Shown one piece after another: positions 1 to 9,194 of a stretch of DNA of 62,763 nucleotides (within the stretch, counting starts at the first letter, position 1; each line of letters begins with the position of its first letter). The notes beneath the pieces are model-generated. The model worked only from the letters and a program-made list of their open reading frames with translations. It was not told the DNA's origin and made no database searches. The translations under genes and the position numbers were made by a program. Where the stretch lies: positions 1-62,763 of the forward strand of contig CAKRVA010000008.1 of NCBI GenBank assembly GCA_934408585.1. Reading direction: 5' to 3'. Source of the DNA: an uncultured Lachnospiraceae bacterium (GTDB taxonomy: Bacteria; Bacillota; Clostridia; Lachnospirales; Lachnospiraceae).

Positions 1-28
1 ACAAATTTCATAGGCACTAAGAAAAAGA

Positions 29-54
29 CTCCGAGAAACGTAAGTTTCTCGGAG
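29..54 (-). terminator. Terminator of the nagBA operon
   Basis: A perfect 11-bp stem (29-39 with 44-54) carries a GTAA loop. Read on the minus strand it is followed by a T-rich run (complement of 22-28), so it is a Rho-independent terminator downstream of nagA. A second hairpin (72-80 with 85-93, TTTA loop) overlaps the nagA stop codon and has its T-run on the plus strand. Confidence 0.8.
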
Positions 55-83
55 CACCTTGTCTACAGTCTGAGAGGTTGCCT

Positions 84-1211
84 TTAGGCAACCTCTTTTC
101 CATCTTTTATAACACATTTAATTTCCAAAGTATCTTTATCAAGAAGAACACAGTCAGCAGCTTTTCCAATTTCAATGCTACCGTAACGATCTTCAATACC
201 AATGGAGTGTGCCGGATTATAAGAAGCACACGTAACAGCATCTTCTAATGGGATTCCCATAGAGAAAGCAACTTTTACGCAATCCAGAAGGTTTGATGCA
301 GAACCTGCAAGCGTTCCGTCCTTTAAGGTTGCATAACGGCCTTTTACGATAACAGGTAAGCCGCCTAATTCGTAATCGCCGTCCTGTAAACCGGTTGCAC
401 GCATACTGTCACTGATAAACACAAGCCTGTCTGCTCCGAAAAGCTTAAGAGCGCCTTTTACTGCAGCAGCATGAATGTGAATTCCATCACAAATGATTTC
501 AGGGAATACATGCTGTTGCTCGGAAGCAGCACCAATAATTCCGGGAGCACGGTGAAGGAATGGATTCATAGCATTAAAGGTATGGGTAACATGGTCAGCA
601 CCCAATGAAAATGCTTCGCTTGCAATATCATAATCACAATCCGTATGTCCAAGGGAAATATGAACCTTGGAGGATAAATTCTTAATAAAATCCTTTGAGC
701 CCGGAAGTTCCGGTGCCAATGTAATCAGCTTTACCAGACCTTCGGAAGCATCATATAACTGTTCAAATAATTCCTGAGAAGGAGGAATAATGTAATCCGG
801 ATTCTGTGCACCTTTTTTGGAAAGTGCAATGAAAGGTCCTTCCAAATGGATTCCACATAATCTGGAAACGGGAGCCTTGTGCTCTGCTTTTGTATATGCA
901 AGTGCGTTTTTGCAGATAATCATTAACTGTTCAGCACTTGCTGTCATGGAAGCCGGGCAGATTGTTGTGGTTCCGTTTCTTAATTCGTATGCACCGATGG
1001 TTTCCAGTGCTTCTTTTGTTCCATCGCTGAAATCTGCGCCGTCACATCCGTGAAAATGGACATCTACAAGTCCGGGAATGACATAACAGTTTGAAGCGTC
1101 TACTACAATACCGTCAGAGGAGCTGTCAGAAAAACGGTCAGCGTCTGTGCAGATATCCTTTGCAACAAAACCCTCTGTACGGGAATGAACAAAACCATTT
1201 TTAATAATCAT
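84..1211 (-). CDS. nagA: N-acetylglucosamine-6-phosphate deacetylase
   Basis: Hydrolyses GlcNAc-6-P to glucosamine-6-P and acetate in the cytoplasm. The 375-residue length is normal for the family. Visible amidohydrolase motifs are the HxH metal site (H52, H54 in DVHFHG), the Glu ligand in HLEGPF (E124), H189 in LGHTD, H210 in HTFNAM and the catalytic Asp in ISDSM (D268). It lies 27 bp downstream of nagB on the same strand, so the two form a nagBA operon ending at the hairpin at 29-54. Divergent from the chitobiose phosphorylase gene, it takes the GlcNAc-6-P that pathway would produce. Function is secure from the motifs; the link to the disaccharide pathway is inference from context. Confidence 0.96.
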   Translation of the reverse strand: MIIKNGFVHSRTEGFVAKDICTDADRFSDSSSDGIVVDASNCYVIPGLVDVHFHGCDGADFSDGTKEALETIGAYELRNGTTTICPASMTASAEQLMIICKNALAYTKAEHKAPVSRLCGIHLEGPFIALSKKGAQNPDYIIPPSQELFEQLYDASEGLVKLITLAPELPGSKDFIKNLSSKVHISLGHTDCDYDIASEAFSLGADHVTHTFNAMNPFLHRAPGIIGAASEQQHVFPEIICDGIHIHAAAVKGALKLFGADRLVFISDSMRATGLQDGDYELGGLPVIVKGRYATLKDGTLAGSASNLLDCVKVAFSMGIPLEDAVTCASYNPAHSIGIEDRYGSIEIGKAADCVLLDKDTLEIKCVIKDGKEVA

Positions 1212-1238
1212 GTTAAATCCCTCACTTTATTCTGAAAA

Positions 1239-1970
1239 TTATAAATCACAAAGGGAAAGTGCATCTTCGTCAGCAACAACAGTAACGTCTGGATGAAGCT
1301 GTAAAATAGATGCTGGTACATGAGGAGTAACAGGTCCGAAGAAAGCTTCTTTTACGATGCCTGCTTTTCCTTTTCCACTTACAATAATAAGAATCTTCTT
1401 AGCCATCATAATGGTCTTGATTCCCATGGTGTATGCCTGTGTAGGAACTTCGTCGATAGAGCTGAAGAAACGGGCATTTGCCTGAATGGTGCTCTGGGTA
1501 AGGTCAACCATATGAGTTTCTTTTTCGAAAACATCACAAGGCTCGTTGAATCCGATATGTCCATTCGGTCCAAGGCCTAAAAGCTGTAAATCGATACCGC
1601 CTAAACGCTTGATCACCTCTTCGTGATAAGCACAAGCCTTTTCACTGTCTTTTTCAGTACCGTCCGGTACATAGGTGTTATCAGTGTTAATGTTAATATG
1701 CTGGAATAAATTGTGATTCATGAAATAGTAGTAGCTCTGGTCATTATCCTTGGTAAGACCACGATATTCGTCAAGGTTTACGGAAGAAACCTTGGAGAAA
1801 TCCAGGTCACCATTCTTGTAGTAGTTTACCAACTGTCCGTATGTTCCAAGAGGAGTGGAACCAGTTGCCAGACCTAATACACACTCAGGCTTTAAAGTAA
1901 CCTGTGCTGCAATGATGTTTGCAGCTTTGCGGCTCATGTCATCATAATCTTTTGCTTTAATAATATTCAT
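1239..1970 (-). CDS. nagB: Glucosamine-6-phosphate deaminase
   Basis: Converts glucosamine-6-P to fructose-6-P and ammonia, feeding glycolysis. The 243 residues match the short Bacillus-type NagB. Visible motifs are the phosphate loop ATGSTPLG (residues 35-42), NLDEYRGL with D67-E68, and GPNGHIGFNEP with ring-opening H138 and E143. The position of E. coli Asp141 is Asn here, as I recall for other Firmicutes enzymes. GGAGGTAACGTA precedes the ATG. It is the first gene of the nagBA pair and shares a 200-bp divergent control region with the GH94 gene. Confidence 0.96.
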   Translation of the reverse strand: MNIIKAKDYDDMSRKAANIIAAQVTLKPECVLGLATGSTPLGTYGQLVNYYKNGDLDFSKVSSVNLDEYRGLTKDNDQSYYYFMNHNLFQHININTDNTYVPDGTEKDSEKACAYHEEVIKRLGGIDLQLLGLGPNGHIGFNEPCDVFEKETHMVDLTQSTIQANARFFSSIDEVPTQAYTMGIKTIMMAKKILIIVSGKGKAGIVKEAFFGPVTPHVPASILQLHPDVTVVADEDALSLCDL

Positions 1971-2170
1971 TACGTTACCTCCAAAATGTTGAATTATAGT
2001 TATGTATCATTACATATCTATTTATACCTTATTTATAACAAATTTGCAGATTGGTTTGCAACAGGAAAAAGAAGATGAACAAATTTGAACAAATATTCAC
2101 ACTTCGAATCATTTTTTCTTAAAGTTTGATTCGATATACTTATGCTAATAAGTGAGCAGGAGGGCTTCTA
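1971..2170. promoter_or_regulatory. Divergent control region nagB / chitobiose phosphorylase
   Basis: This 200-bp AT-rich spacer holds the control signals for both operons. On the plus strand TATGCT (2141-2146) can serve as a -10 box, but no good -35 lies upstream, which fits an activator-dependent promoter. The heptamer AACAAAT occurs at 2037-2043, 2079-2085 and 2089-2095. The last two lie in a direct repeat TGAACAAATT/TGAACAAATA (2076-2095). The same heptamer occurs twice before the transporter operon (10049, 10097). An operator role for the AraC-type regulator at 9195 is inference. Confidence 0.4.
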
Positions 2171-4576
2171 ATGAAATACGGTCATTTTGATAATGAAAAA
2201 AGAGAATACGTTATTGAAAAAGTTGATTTACCTACCTCATGGACGAACTACCTTGGGGTTGAAGAGTTCGCTACAGTTCTGAATCATACTGCTGGCGGAT
2301 ATTCTTTCTATCAGAGTCCGGAATATCATCGTATCAGCCGTTTCCATGGAAACAGCATCCCGATGGATCGTCCGGGTTACTACATTTACATTCGTGACAA
2401 TGAGAAGAAGGCAGACGGAACAAATGATTACTTCAGCATTTCCTGGCAGCCTGTAGCAAAAGATCTGGACAAGGCAAAATACACCTGCCGTCACGGAATG
2501 TCCTATACTACATATGAATGCAAATATGATAATCTTGCAGCAAGCCAGACCATGATGGTTCCAATTGGAGATACAGTACTCCTTTGGGATGTACGTGTAA
2601 AGAATGAAGGAACAAAGAAGAGAGATTTAAGTCTTTTCTCCTACCTTGAATTTTCTTTCCACTCCATTATGATTGATAATCAGAACTTCCAGATGAGTCT
2701 TTACTGTGCAGGAAGTTCTTACGAAGATGGTATCATTGAAGAAGACTTGTTCTATGAACCGGATGGATATCAGTATTTTACCGCAAGCTTTGAACCAGAC
2801 GGATTCGATTGCATGAGAGATAAATTCCTTGGTATGTATCATACCGAAGATAATCCAATTGCAGTAATTAACGGAAAATGCAGTGGCTCTTATGAAAAGG
2901 GTGGAAATCATTGCGGTTCCCTTCAGAAGAATATTACTCTTGAACCAGGCGAAGAAGTTCGTTTCATCTATATGTTAGGTGAAGGCAAGAGAGAACAGGG
3001 ACGCATTATGCGTCAGAAATACAGCGACCTTAAGAATGTCGATGCTGCTTATGAAGCATTACATGCTTATTGGGAGAAGAAGTGCAACAAGCTTCAGATT
3101 CAGACTCCACATGATGGAATGAATACTTTGATTAATACATGGACCTTGTATCAGGCAGAAATCAATGTTATGTTCTCCAGATTTGCTTCCTTTATTGAAG
3201 TAGGTGGACGTACCGGACTTGGTTACCGTGATACTGCTCAGGATGCTATGACAATTCCTCATTCCAATCCTGATAAATGTAAACAGAGAATCGAAGAACT
3301 GTTAAATGGTCTTGTAAGCAAGGGATATGGACTTCATCTGTTTGATCCTGCATGGTTTAAGGAAACAGAAGATGAAGGAGATGGATTCAAGTCTCCAACC
3401 GTTATTCCGGTATCTGCAAAAGACCGTGTTCATGGACCAGAAGATGCTTGTGCAGATGATGCATTATGGTTGATTGCTTCTATCGTAGAATTCATTAAAG
3501 AGACCGGAGACCTTTCTTTTGCAGATAAGGTAATTCCTTATGCAGACAAGGGTGAAGGAACTGTTTATGAACATATGAAAGCAATTCTGAATTTCTCAGA
3601 AGAGCAGGTTGGTGCAGATGGTATCTGTAAGGGACTTCGTGCTGACTGGAACGACTGCCTGAACCTTGGCGGTGGTGAAAGTGCAATGGTTTCCTTCTTA
3701 CATTACTGGGCACTTGTAAACTTCATTGAATTGGCAGAAAAGCTTGGACGTACAGAAGATGTACAGCATTATCAGGCAGTTGCTGATAAAGTAAAGAAAG
3801 TAACAAACGATGTATTATGGGATGAAGACTGGTTCATCCGTGGAATTACCAAGAATGGTCAGAAGATTGGTACTAAGCAGGATGAAGAAGGAAAAGTACA
3901 TTTGGAATCCAATGTTTGGGCAGTACTTTCCGGAGCAGCAGAAGGAACCAAGGCAATCAAGGCAATGGATACCATTAATGATTACCTGTATACACCATAT
4001 GGTTTGTTGTTAAATACACCGGCTTATACAAAGCCAAATCCGGATATCGGATTTATTACAAAGGTTTATCCGGGATTGAAAGAGAACTCCGCAATCTTTT
4101 CTCATCCAAATCCATGGACCTGGGCAGCTGAATGTAAGCTTGGACGTGGTGACCGTGCAATGAAATTCTATGATGCACTTTGCCCGTACAACCAGAATGA
4201 TATGATTGAAATTCGTGAGGCTGAGCCTTATTCTTACTGCCAGTTCGTAGTAGGTAAGGACCACACAGCATTTGGACGTGCAAGACATCCATTTATGACA
4301 GGTACAGGCGGATGGGCATACTTCTCCGCAACAAGATACATCCTTGGAATTCGCCCTGACTTTGATAGTCTTACCGTTGATCCTTGTATTCCGGCTGACT
4401 GGAAAGAATTCTCCGCAACAAGAGAATGGCGTGGAGCAAGATACAATATCCATGTAAACAACCAGGCTGGAGTTATGAAGGGTGTAAAGGAAATCAAAGT
4501 AGACGGAAACGTTGTAAAAGAGATTCCTGCAATGCCTGCAGGCTCTGAACATACAGTAGAAATTGTTATGGGTTAA
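2171..4576 (+). CDS. chbP: GH94 N,N'-diacetylchitobiose phosphorylase
   Basis: Predicted to phosphorolyse (GlcNAc)2 to GlcNAc-1-phosphate and GlcNAc in the cytoplasm. At 801 residues it has the length I recall for Vibrio proteolyticus ChbP, and it reads collinearly with that protein as I remember it. Examples are FASFIEVGGRTGLGYRDTAQ, HLFDPAWF, GLRADWNDCLNLGGGES and AEPYSYCQF. The general acid Asp in ADWNDCLN is residue 492, the number reported for the Vibrio enzyme. Domain order is an N-terminal beta-sandwich (about 1-270), a helical linker, an (alpha/alpha)6 barrel (about 310-725) and a C-terminal sheet. A cellobiose phosphorylase is the main alternative, but the neighbours (mutase, nagA, nagB) favour the GlcNAc substrate. 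The start has AGGAGG nearby (GCAGGAGGGCTTCTA). Confidence 0.9.
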   Translation: MKYGHFDNEKREYVIEKVDLPTSWTNYLGVEEFATVLNHTAGGYSFYQSPEYHRISRFHGNSIPMDRPGYYIYIRDNEKKADGTNDYFSISWQPVAKDLDKAKYTCRHGMSYTTYECKYDNLAASQTMMVPIGDTVLLWDVRVKNEGTKKRDLSLFSYLEFSFHSIMIDNQNFQMSLYCAGSSYEDGIIEEDLFYEPDGYQYFTASFEPDGFDCMRDKFLGMYHTEDNPIAVINGKCSGSYEKGGNHCGSLQKNITLEPGEEVRFIYMLGEGKREQGRIMRQKYSDLKNVDAAYEALHAYWEKKCNKLQIQTPHDGMNTLINTWTLYQAEINVMFSRFASFIEVGGRTGLGYRDTAQDAMTIPHSNPDKCKQRIEELLNGLVSKGYGLHLFDPAWFKETEDEGDGFKSPTVIPVSAKDRVHGPEDACADDALWLIASIVEFIKETGDLSFADKVIPYADKGEGTVYEHMKAILNFSEEQVGADGICKGLRADWNDCLNLGGGESAMVSFLHYWALVNFIELAEKLGRTEDVQHYQAVADKVKKVTNDVLWDEDWFIRGITKNGQKIGTKQDEEGKVHLESNVWAVLSGAAEGTKAIKAMDTINDYLYTPYGLLLNTPAYTKPNPDIGFITKVYPGLKENSAIFSHPNPWTWAAECKLGRGDRAMKFYDALCPYNQNDMIEIREAEPYSYCQFVVGKDHTAFGRARHPFMTGTGGWAYFSATRYILGIRPDFDSLTVDPCIPADWKEFSATREWRGARYNIHVNNQAGVMKGVKEIKVDGNVVKEIPAMPAGSEHTVEIVMG

Positions 4577-4596
4577 TTTGGAAAGGAGATAAAGAA

Positions 4597-6012
4597 ATGA
4601 TTAAGTTTGGTACCGGTGGATGGCGTGCCGTAATCGGTGATGAGTTTACGAAAGAGAACATTCAGCTTCTTGCAAAAGCATTATGCACGAAGATGAAAGA
4701 TGAAGGCGTAACTGGAAAAGGAATTGTTTTGGGATATGACAGAAGATTCTTATCCAAAGAAGCAATGCAGTGGGCAGGAATGGTATTTGCTGCAGAAGGA
4801 GTTACTGCTTATTTAATTAATAAGTCTTCACCAACTCCGTTAGTTATGTTCTATGTAATGAAGCATGAAATGCCATACGGAATGATGATTACCGCAAGCC
4901 ACAATCCAGCTATTTATAATGGTATTAAAGTATTTACTGCTGGAGGAAGAGATGCAGACGCAACTCAGACTCAGGAAATCGAAAGATATATTGCAGATAT
5001 CAAAGAGCCAGTTGAAGAAATGGAATATGATGTTGCAGTAAAGAAAGGACTTATTCAGGAAATTTATCCATTGAATGAATACCTTGATAACATCATGGCA
5101 GCAATTAATATGGAAGCAATTCGTGAAAGCGGACTTCGTATTGTGCTTGACCCGATGTATGGTGTTAGTGAAACCTCTCTTCGTATCATTCTTCAGACTG
5201 CAAGATGTGAAGTAGAAACCATTCATGACAGACATGATACTCTGTTTGGTGGTAAATTACCTTCCCCTTCAGCTGCAACACTTCATGCATTACAGAATGC
5301 AGTATTGGATAATCATTACGATATTGGTATTGCAACAGATGGTGATGCAGATAGAATTGGTATTATTGATGATACCGGAAGATTCCTTCATCCAAATGAA
5401 ATTTTAGTATTATTATACTACTATCTCGTAAAATACAAAGGCTGGAAGGGTCCTGTTGTTCGTAACATCTGTACAACACAGGTGCTTGACAAAGTTGCAG
5501 AAGAATTTGGCGAGAAGTGCTATGAAGTACCGGTAGGATTCAAATATATCTCTGCAAAGATGAACGAAACAGATGCAATTATTGGTGGAGAGTCATCCGG
5601 CGGACTTACCGTACGTGGACATATCCGCGGTAAAGATGGTATTTATGCAGCAATGCTTCTGGTAGAAATGATTGCAGTAACAGGAAAGAAAATGTCTGAA
5701 ATCATTAAGGATATCGAAGCTGAATATGGATTGATTTCCATGGAAGAGCATGATTATCATTTCAATCAGGAAAAGAAAGACCAGATTATGAAAGTTCTTA
5801 TGGAAGACAAATCTCTTCCGGAACTTCCTTACAAGATTGAAAAAGTAAGCTATCTGGACGGAAGCAAGGTTTACTTCGAAGATGGTGGCTGGGTAATCGC
5901 AAGATTCTCCGGAACAGAACCGTTACTTCGTATCTTCTGTGAGATGAAGAACCCAGCAGATGCTAAGAACGTTGTTGAAATTTATGAGCGTTTCCTGGGA
6001 TTAAATCAGTAA
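4597..6012 (+). CDS. Phosphohexomutase, probable phosphoacetylglucosamine mutase
   Basis: An alpha-D-phosphohexomutase of 471 residues with all four signature loops: phosphoserine loop TASHNP (S101), metal loop DGDADR (248-253), sugar loop GGESSGG (330-336) and phosphate-binding RFSGTEP (436-442). It starts 20 bp after the phosphorylase gene behind AAAGGAGAT, in one operon with it. The context suggests it turns the phosphorolysis product GlcNAc-1-P into GlcNAc-6-P for NagA. The family also includes phosphoglucomutases and phosphomannomutases, so substrate choice is inference. A terminator follows directly. Confidence 0.88.
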   Translation: MIKFGTGGWRAVIGDEFTKENIQLLAKALCTKMKDEGVTGKGIVLGYDRRFLSKEAMQWAGMVFAAEGVTAYLINKSSPTPLVMFYVMKHEMPYGMMITASHNPAIYNGIKVFTAGGRDADATQTQEIERYIADIKEPVEEMEYDVAVKKGLIQEIYPLNEYLDNIMAAINMEAIRESGLRIVLDPMYGVSETSLRIILQTARCEVETIHDRHDTLFGGKLPSPSAATLHALQNAVLDNHYDIGIATDGDADRIGIIDDTGRFLHPNEILVLLYYYLVKYKGWKGPVVRNICTTQVLDKVAEEFGEKCYEVPVGFKYISAKMNETDAIIGGESSGGLTVRGHIRGKDGIYAAMLLVEMIAVTGKKMSEIIKDIEAEYGLISMEEHDYHFNQEKKDQIMKVLMEDKSLPELPYKIEKVSYLDGSKVYFEDGGWVIARFSGTEPLLRIFCEMKNPADAKNVVEIYERFLGLNQ

Positions 6013-6024
6013 AAAAGTTAGAAA

Positions 6025-6054
6025 AGAGAACTGTGAATGCAGTTCTCTTTTTTT
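6025..6054 (+). terminator. Terminator after the phosphorylase-mutase operon
   Basis: A nine-base perfect stem AGAGAACTG (6025-6033) / CAGTTCTCT (6040-6048) is followed by seven T. It separates the enzyme operon from the sensor operon downstream. Confidence 0.85.
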
Positions 6055-6083
6055 GTGCCTGAATGCAGGGGAAAGAATGGTGG

Positions 6084-6113
6084 TTGATTTCCATAAAGTC
6101 TCCATGCTAGAAT
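6084..6113 (+). promoter_or_regulatory. Promoter of the sensor kinase operon
   Basis: TTGATT (6084-6089) and TAGAAT (6108-6113) are separated by 18 bp, 24 bp before the kinase start codon. This is a plausible housekeeping sigma promoter found by reading, not tested. Confidence 0.45.
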
Positions 6114-6137
6114 ATAGGATAAAAGGATTAGAAATTT

Positions 6138-7880
6138 ATGAGTACAAATACAAAAAAACTTCCCTCATTAAGAAATGCGTTGATTCTCATATTCCTTGCA
6201 GCCTGGCTGATTCCGATTGGAGTTTTGACCTGGTTTATTTTTCATGAGTATCAAAATGCATATCTGGATAAAGCAGATAATCTGATGCAAAATGCCGTGG
6301 ATGTATCCGGAGTGATGATTTCCAATGCACTCGATGAAGCGGTTGCAAAAATGCAAAAGCCGACATATGAAGGAGAGTGGGAGAGCGACTACAACCGTTA
6401 TCGCAGAAAATTGATTAGCCGCGGAGAATATCTGGTTGCAATAAAGTCATCAATGATTTCGAAATTTTATATGGATGATACCGTTGCACGGTATGCTTTT
6501 TATATTGCAGGAGAGGATCAGCCGAGTTGCTATGCGGGAAAAAACGGATATGGTTATCGGGACTATATGGATGAGGTTCATCCCATTATAGCGGAAATCG
6601 CTCAGGCAGATAACAATTATACACAGGTAATGGTAATTGATAATCACTTGTTTTTAGCAAGAAATCTATATACGGTAAACGAATATCGGAAATATGGAAC
6701 GCTTGTTGTGGAATTGGATAAAAGAAAAATTTTTCAGACATTGCCATTGGAAAATATGGCTGAACTGGAAATTCGATTTAATAATAAAGATGAGGCACTT
6801 ACCTTTCAGGAATTTTCAGAAACCGAAGAAACGGGGGAGAAAGGCTTTATCATTTATGAATATGAGAAAGAATTTGAAAATTATAAGCTACAGTTTTCTT
6901 ATCGTGTACCAAAACTTGAACTCTATTCGGGAATCAATTATCTGAATGCAGTTGTTGTTATCACGGTTTTGTGTATGATTGTAATGATGGTACTGACCTA
7001 TTACTGGTTACGTCAACATATCGAAGTTCCGATGAATGAACTTGTGGACGGAGCAAAAAAAATTAAAGAGGGCGAATTCGGTATTGTTGTTAAGGATGAC
7101 AAAGTACCAAACGAAGAGTTTTCCGCACTGATTCACTCTTTCAATGCAATGTCGCAACAGGTCAAATATTTATTTGATACGGTATACATAGAAAAAATGG
7201 CAACAAAAGATGCTCAGATTGAAGCCCTTCAGGCTCAGATTAATCCTCATTTCCTTAATAATACTTTGGAAATGATGAACTGGCAGGCCAGAATGAATCA
7301 GGATGTTGAAGTTAGTAAAATGATTGAAGCGCTTGCTACGGTTCTCGAATTCAGCATGAACCGGAACAATGACCGCCTGGTAAGGTTTGTAGATGAAATC
7401 CGATGTGGAGATGCGTTTCTTTATATCATGTCGATGCGCTTTGGTTCACGACTTAAAGTAGAAAAAATTATTGATAAAGAAGTCCAGAGGGCATATGTTC
7501 CACAATTGATTTTACAGCCACTTTTGGAAAATGCGATTAAGCATGGAATTGAAAAAGTAACGTGTGGTAATATCTGGTTGAATATTTACAGAGAAGGAGA
7601 AAACGTATATATTGATGTTATCAATACCGGAAGAAAAATGACTTCTGAAGATATGAAACGTATTCATGATATTATCAGTGGCGAAACCCGTTTAAAACCT
7701 TCGGAACCCGGAACACATACTTCGATTGGAATTTATAATGTAAACAAAAGAATCCAACTTATCTTTGGAACAAATTATGGATTGGAAATTACGAGTGCAG
7801 GTGAGGATAAGGTACTTTCGAGAATTGTGATTCCTTTTTTGCGTTCGGAAGCGGACCTTGCACAATATAAGGAGAAATAG
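6138..7880 (+). CDS. YesM/LytS-type sensor histidine kinase
   Basis: A membrane sensor kinase of 580 residues. Order: TM1 (about 15-37), an extracellular sensing region (about 38-265), TM2 (about 268-290), HAMP (about 290-345), then a His_kinase module with the phospho-acceptor His in QINPHFLNNTLE (H371) and a HATPase_c domain (LLENAIKHGIEK for the N box). This is the class that pairs with YesN/AraC-type regulators. It is followed after 3 bp by a substrate-binding lipoprotein gene and then the regulator gene at 9195. Its likely job is to sense disaccharide at the surface and control the adjacent transporter and enzyme operons. The ligand is inferred. Confidence 0.92.
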   Translation: MSTNTKKLPSLRNALILIFLAAWLIPIGVLTWFIFHEYQNAYLDKADNLMQNAVDVSGVMISNALDEAVAKMQKPTYEGEWESDYNRYRRKLISRGEYLVAIKSSMISKFYMDDTVARYAFYIAGEDQPSCYAGKNGYGYRDYMDEVHPIIAEIAQADNNYTQVMVIDNHLFLARNLYTVNEYRKYGTLVVELDKRKIFQTLPLENMAELEIRFNNKDEALTFQEFSETEETGEKGFIIYEYEKEFENYKLQFSYRVPKLELYSGINYLNAVVVITVLCMIVMMVLTYYWLRQHIEVPMNELVDGAKKIKEGEFGIVVKDDKVPNEEFSALIHSFNAMSQQVKYLFDTVYIEKMATKDAQIEALQAQINPHFLNNTLEMMNWQARMNQDVEVSKMIEALATVLEFSMNRNNDRLVRFVDEIRCGDAFLYIMSMRFGSRLKVEKIIDKEVQRAYVPQLILQPLLENAIKHGIEKVTCGNIWLNIYREGENVYIDVINTGRKMTSEDMKRIHDIISGETRLKPSEPGTHTSIGIYNVNKRIQLIFGTNYGLEITSAGEDKVLSRIVIPFLRSEADLAQYKEK

Positions 7881-7883
7881 CGA

Positions 7884-9176
7884 ATGGAAAAGAAAAAAGC
7901 ATTTTCCTTAAGGAGTGTTGCTCTCATAATGGCAACCGTGCTTTTGGCTTCTGCCTGTTCGAAAACAGAGCATCGTGTAGTACAGAAAGATGATACCGTG
8001 ACACTTCGAAGCGTTACCATGTTTGGAGGCTCGGATGCAAATGCTGCGGTGTATGAACAACTTTGGCAGGGGTTTGTTGTAGAACATCCCAATATTCGTA
8101 TTATAGATGAATCGCGTACTTCCGATGAGCAATGGAAAGCAGAAGTGGCGGCAGATTTTTGCGCCGGAAATGAACCGGATGTATTACAGTTTTTTACAGA
8201 CGCTACGGCAAACCAGCTTATCCGGATGGATAAATTTGTAACCGTAGAGGAAATCAGGGAATACTATCCGGATTATGCAAAAGATACTTATCCATGGGCG
8301 TTGGAACAGGTCGCAAATAGTGACGGTGTGATGCGTGCAGTACCTACGACCGGATTCTGGGAGGGGCTATATTGCAATAGCGATCTTTTTGAAAAGTATC
8401 ATGTAGATTATCCGACCGATTGGGAATCTTTTCAACGTGCGGTTCGTATTTTTAACCAGCATGGAATTGTTCCGGTGGCTTGTTCTTTATCGGAGGTTCC
8501 TCATTATTGGGTGGAGCATTTTATGCTATACTGTGCAGGAGAGGAATCCTGTATGCAAATACCGGAGAAAGTGCCACAGGAATGGTGCAGAGCACTTTCC
8601 ATGTTTCAGGAGATGCACGAAATGGAAGCATTTCCGCCCAATGCAGATATTGTATCAAATGATTATGTCAGATCAATGTTTATCAATAAAGAAGCAGCAA
8701 TGATTTTGGAAGGAAACTGGTTTTTGGCATCCATAGAGGACCAGAAGAATACGATTGTTATTCCGTTTCCGCAAGTTGAGAACAGTGCAGAGGCATATGG
8801 CGTGGCGATTGGCGGTATGAGTTCCGGCTTTTATATCACAAAAAGAGCCTTTAACAATCCACAGAAACGCGATGCGGTTGTTCAGTATGTAATGGCACAG
8901 ACAAATGAAAAGGCAGTACAGAAATATTGGGAACACGGTGGCGGTACGGCACGTGCAGCGACACCGGTCAATCCGCTGGAAAGTCAGACTACATTGACAC
9001 TTTCCGTAAATGAATTTCTCACTGAAAGCCAGAAACAGGTGCTTCCGTTAGATGCAAGAATGGATCCGGCAGCATATTCAACGCTGATTTCCGGAATTGT
9101 AGAAATATATAATGGCGCTTCCCCACAAGACCTTTGGGAAAGTGTGTTGGCCATTAACGCCCGGAGCGAAGACTAA
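7884..9176 (+). CDS. Substrate-binding lipoprotein between kinase and regulator genes
   Basis: A 430-residue extracellular solute-binding protein of the SBP_bac_1 type. It has a lipoprotein signal with lipobox LASAC (lipid-modified C25). The mature part has the family look (EPDVLQFFTD, MILEGNWFLAS, GGMSSGFYITKRA). It lies 3 bp after the kinase gene and 18 bp before the regulator gene, not next to the permeases, which have their own binding protein at 12079. That placement suggests an accessory sensor that presents sugar to the kinase, like XylFII with LytS-YesN in clostridia. A second transport binding protein sharing the same permeases is the alternative. Confidence 0.85.
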   Translation: MEKKKAFSLRSVALIMATVLLASACSKTEHRVVQKDDTVTLRSVTMFGGSDANAAVYEQLWQGFVVEHPNIRIIDESRTSDEQWKAEVAADFCAGNEPDVLQFFTDATANQLIRMDKFVTVEEIREYYPDYAKDTYPWALEQVANSDGVMRAVPTTGFWEGLYCNSDLFEKYHVDYPTDWESFQRAVRIFNQHGIVPVACSLSEVPHYWVEHFMLYCAGEESCMQIPEKVPQEWCRALSMFQEMHEMEAFPPNADIVSNDYVRSMFINKEAAMILEGNWFLASIEDQKNTIVIPFPQVENSAEAYGVAIGGMSSGFYITKRAFNNPQKRDAVVQYVMAQTNEKAVQKYWEHGGGTARAATPVNPLESQTTLTLSVNEFLTESQKQVLPLDARMDPAAYSTLISGIVEIYNGASPQDLWESVLAINARSED

Positions 9177-9194
9177 GGGCGGGGAGGATAAGGC

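Noticed and set aside
4010..4552. A 180-codon minus-strand frame
   Set aside because: It is antisense to the conserved C-terminal part of the GH94 gene and has no ribosome site or family features.
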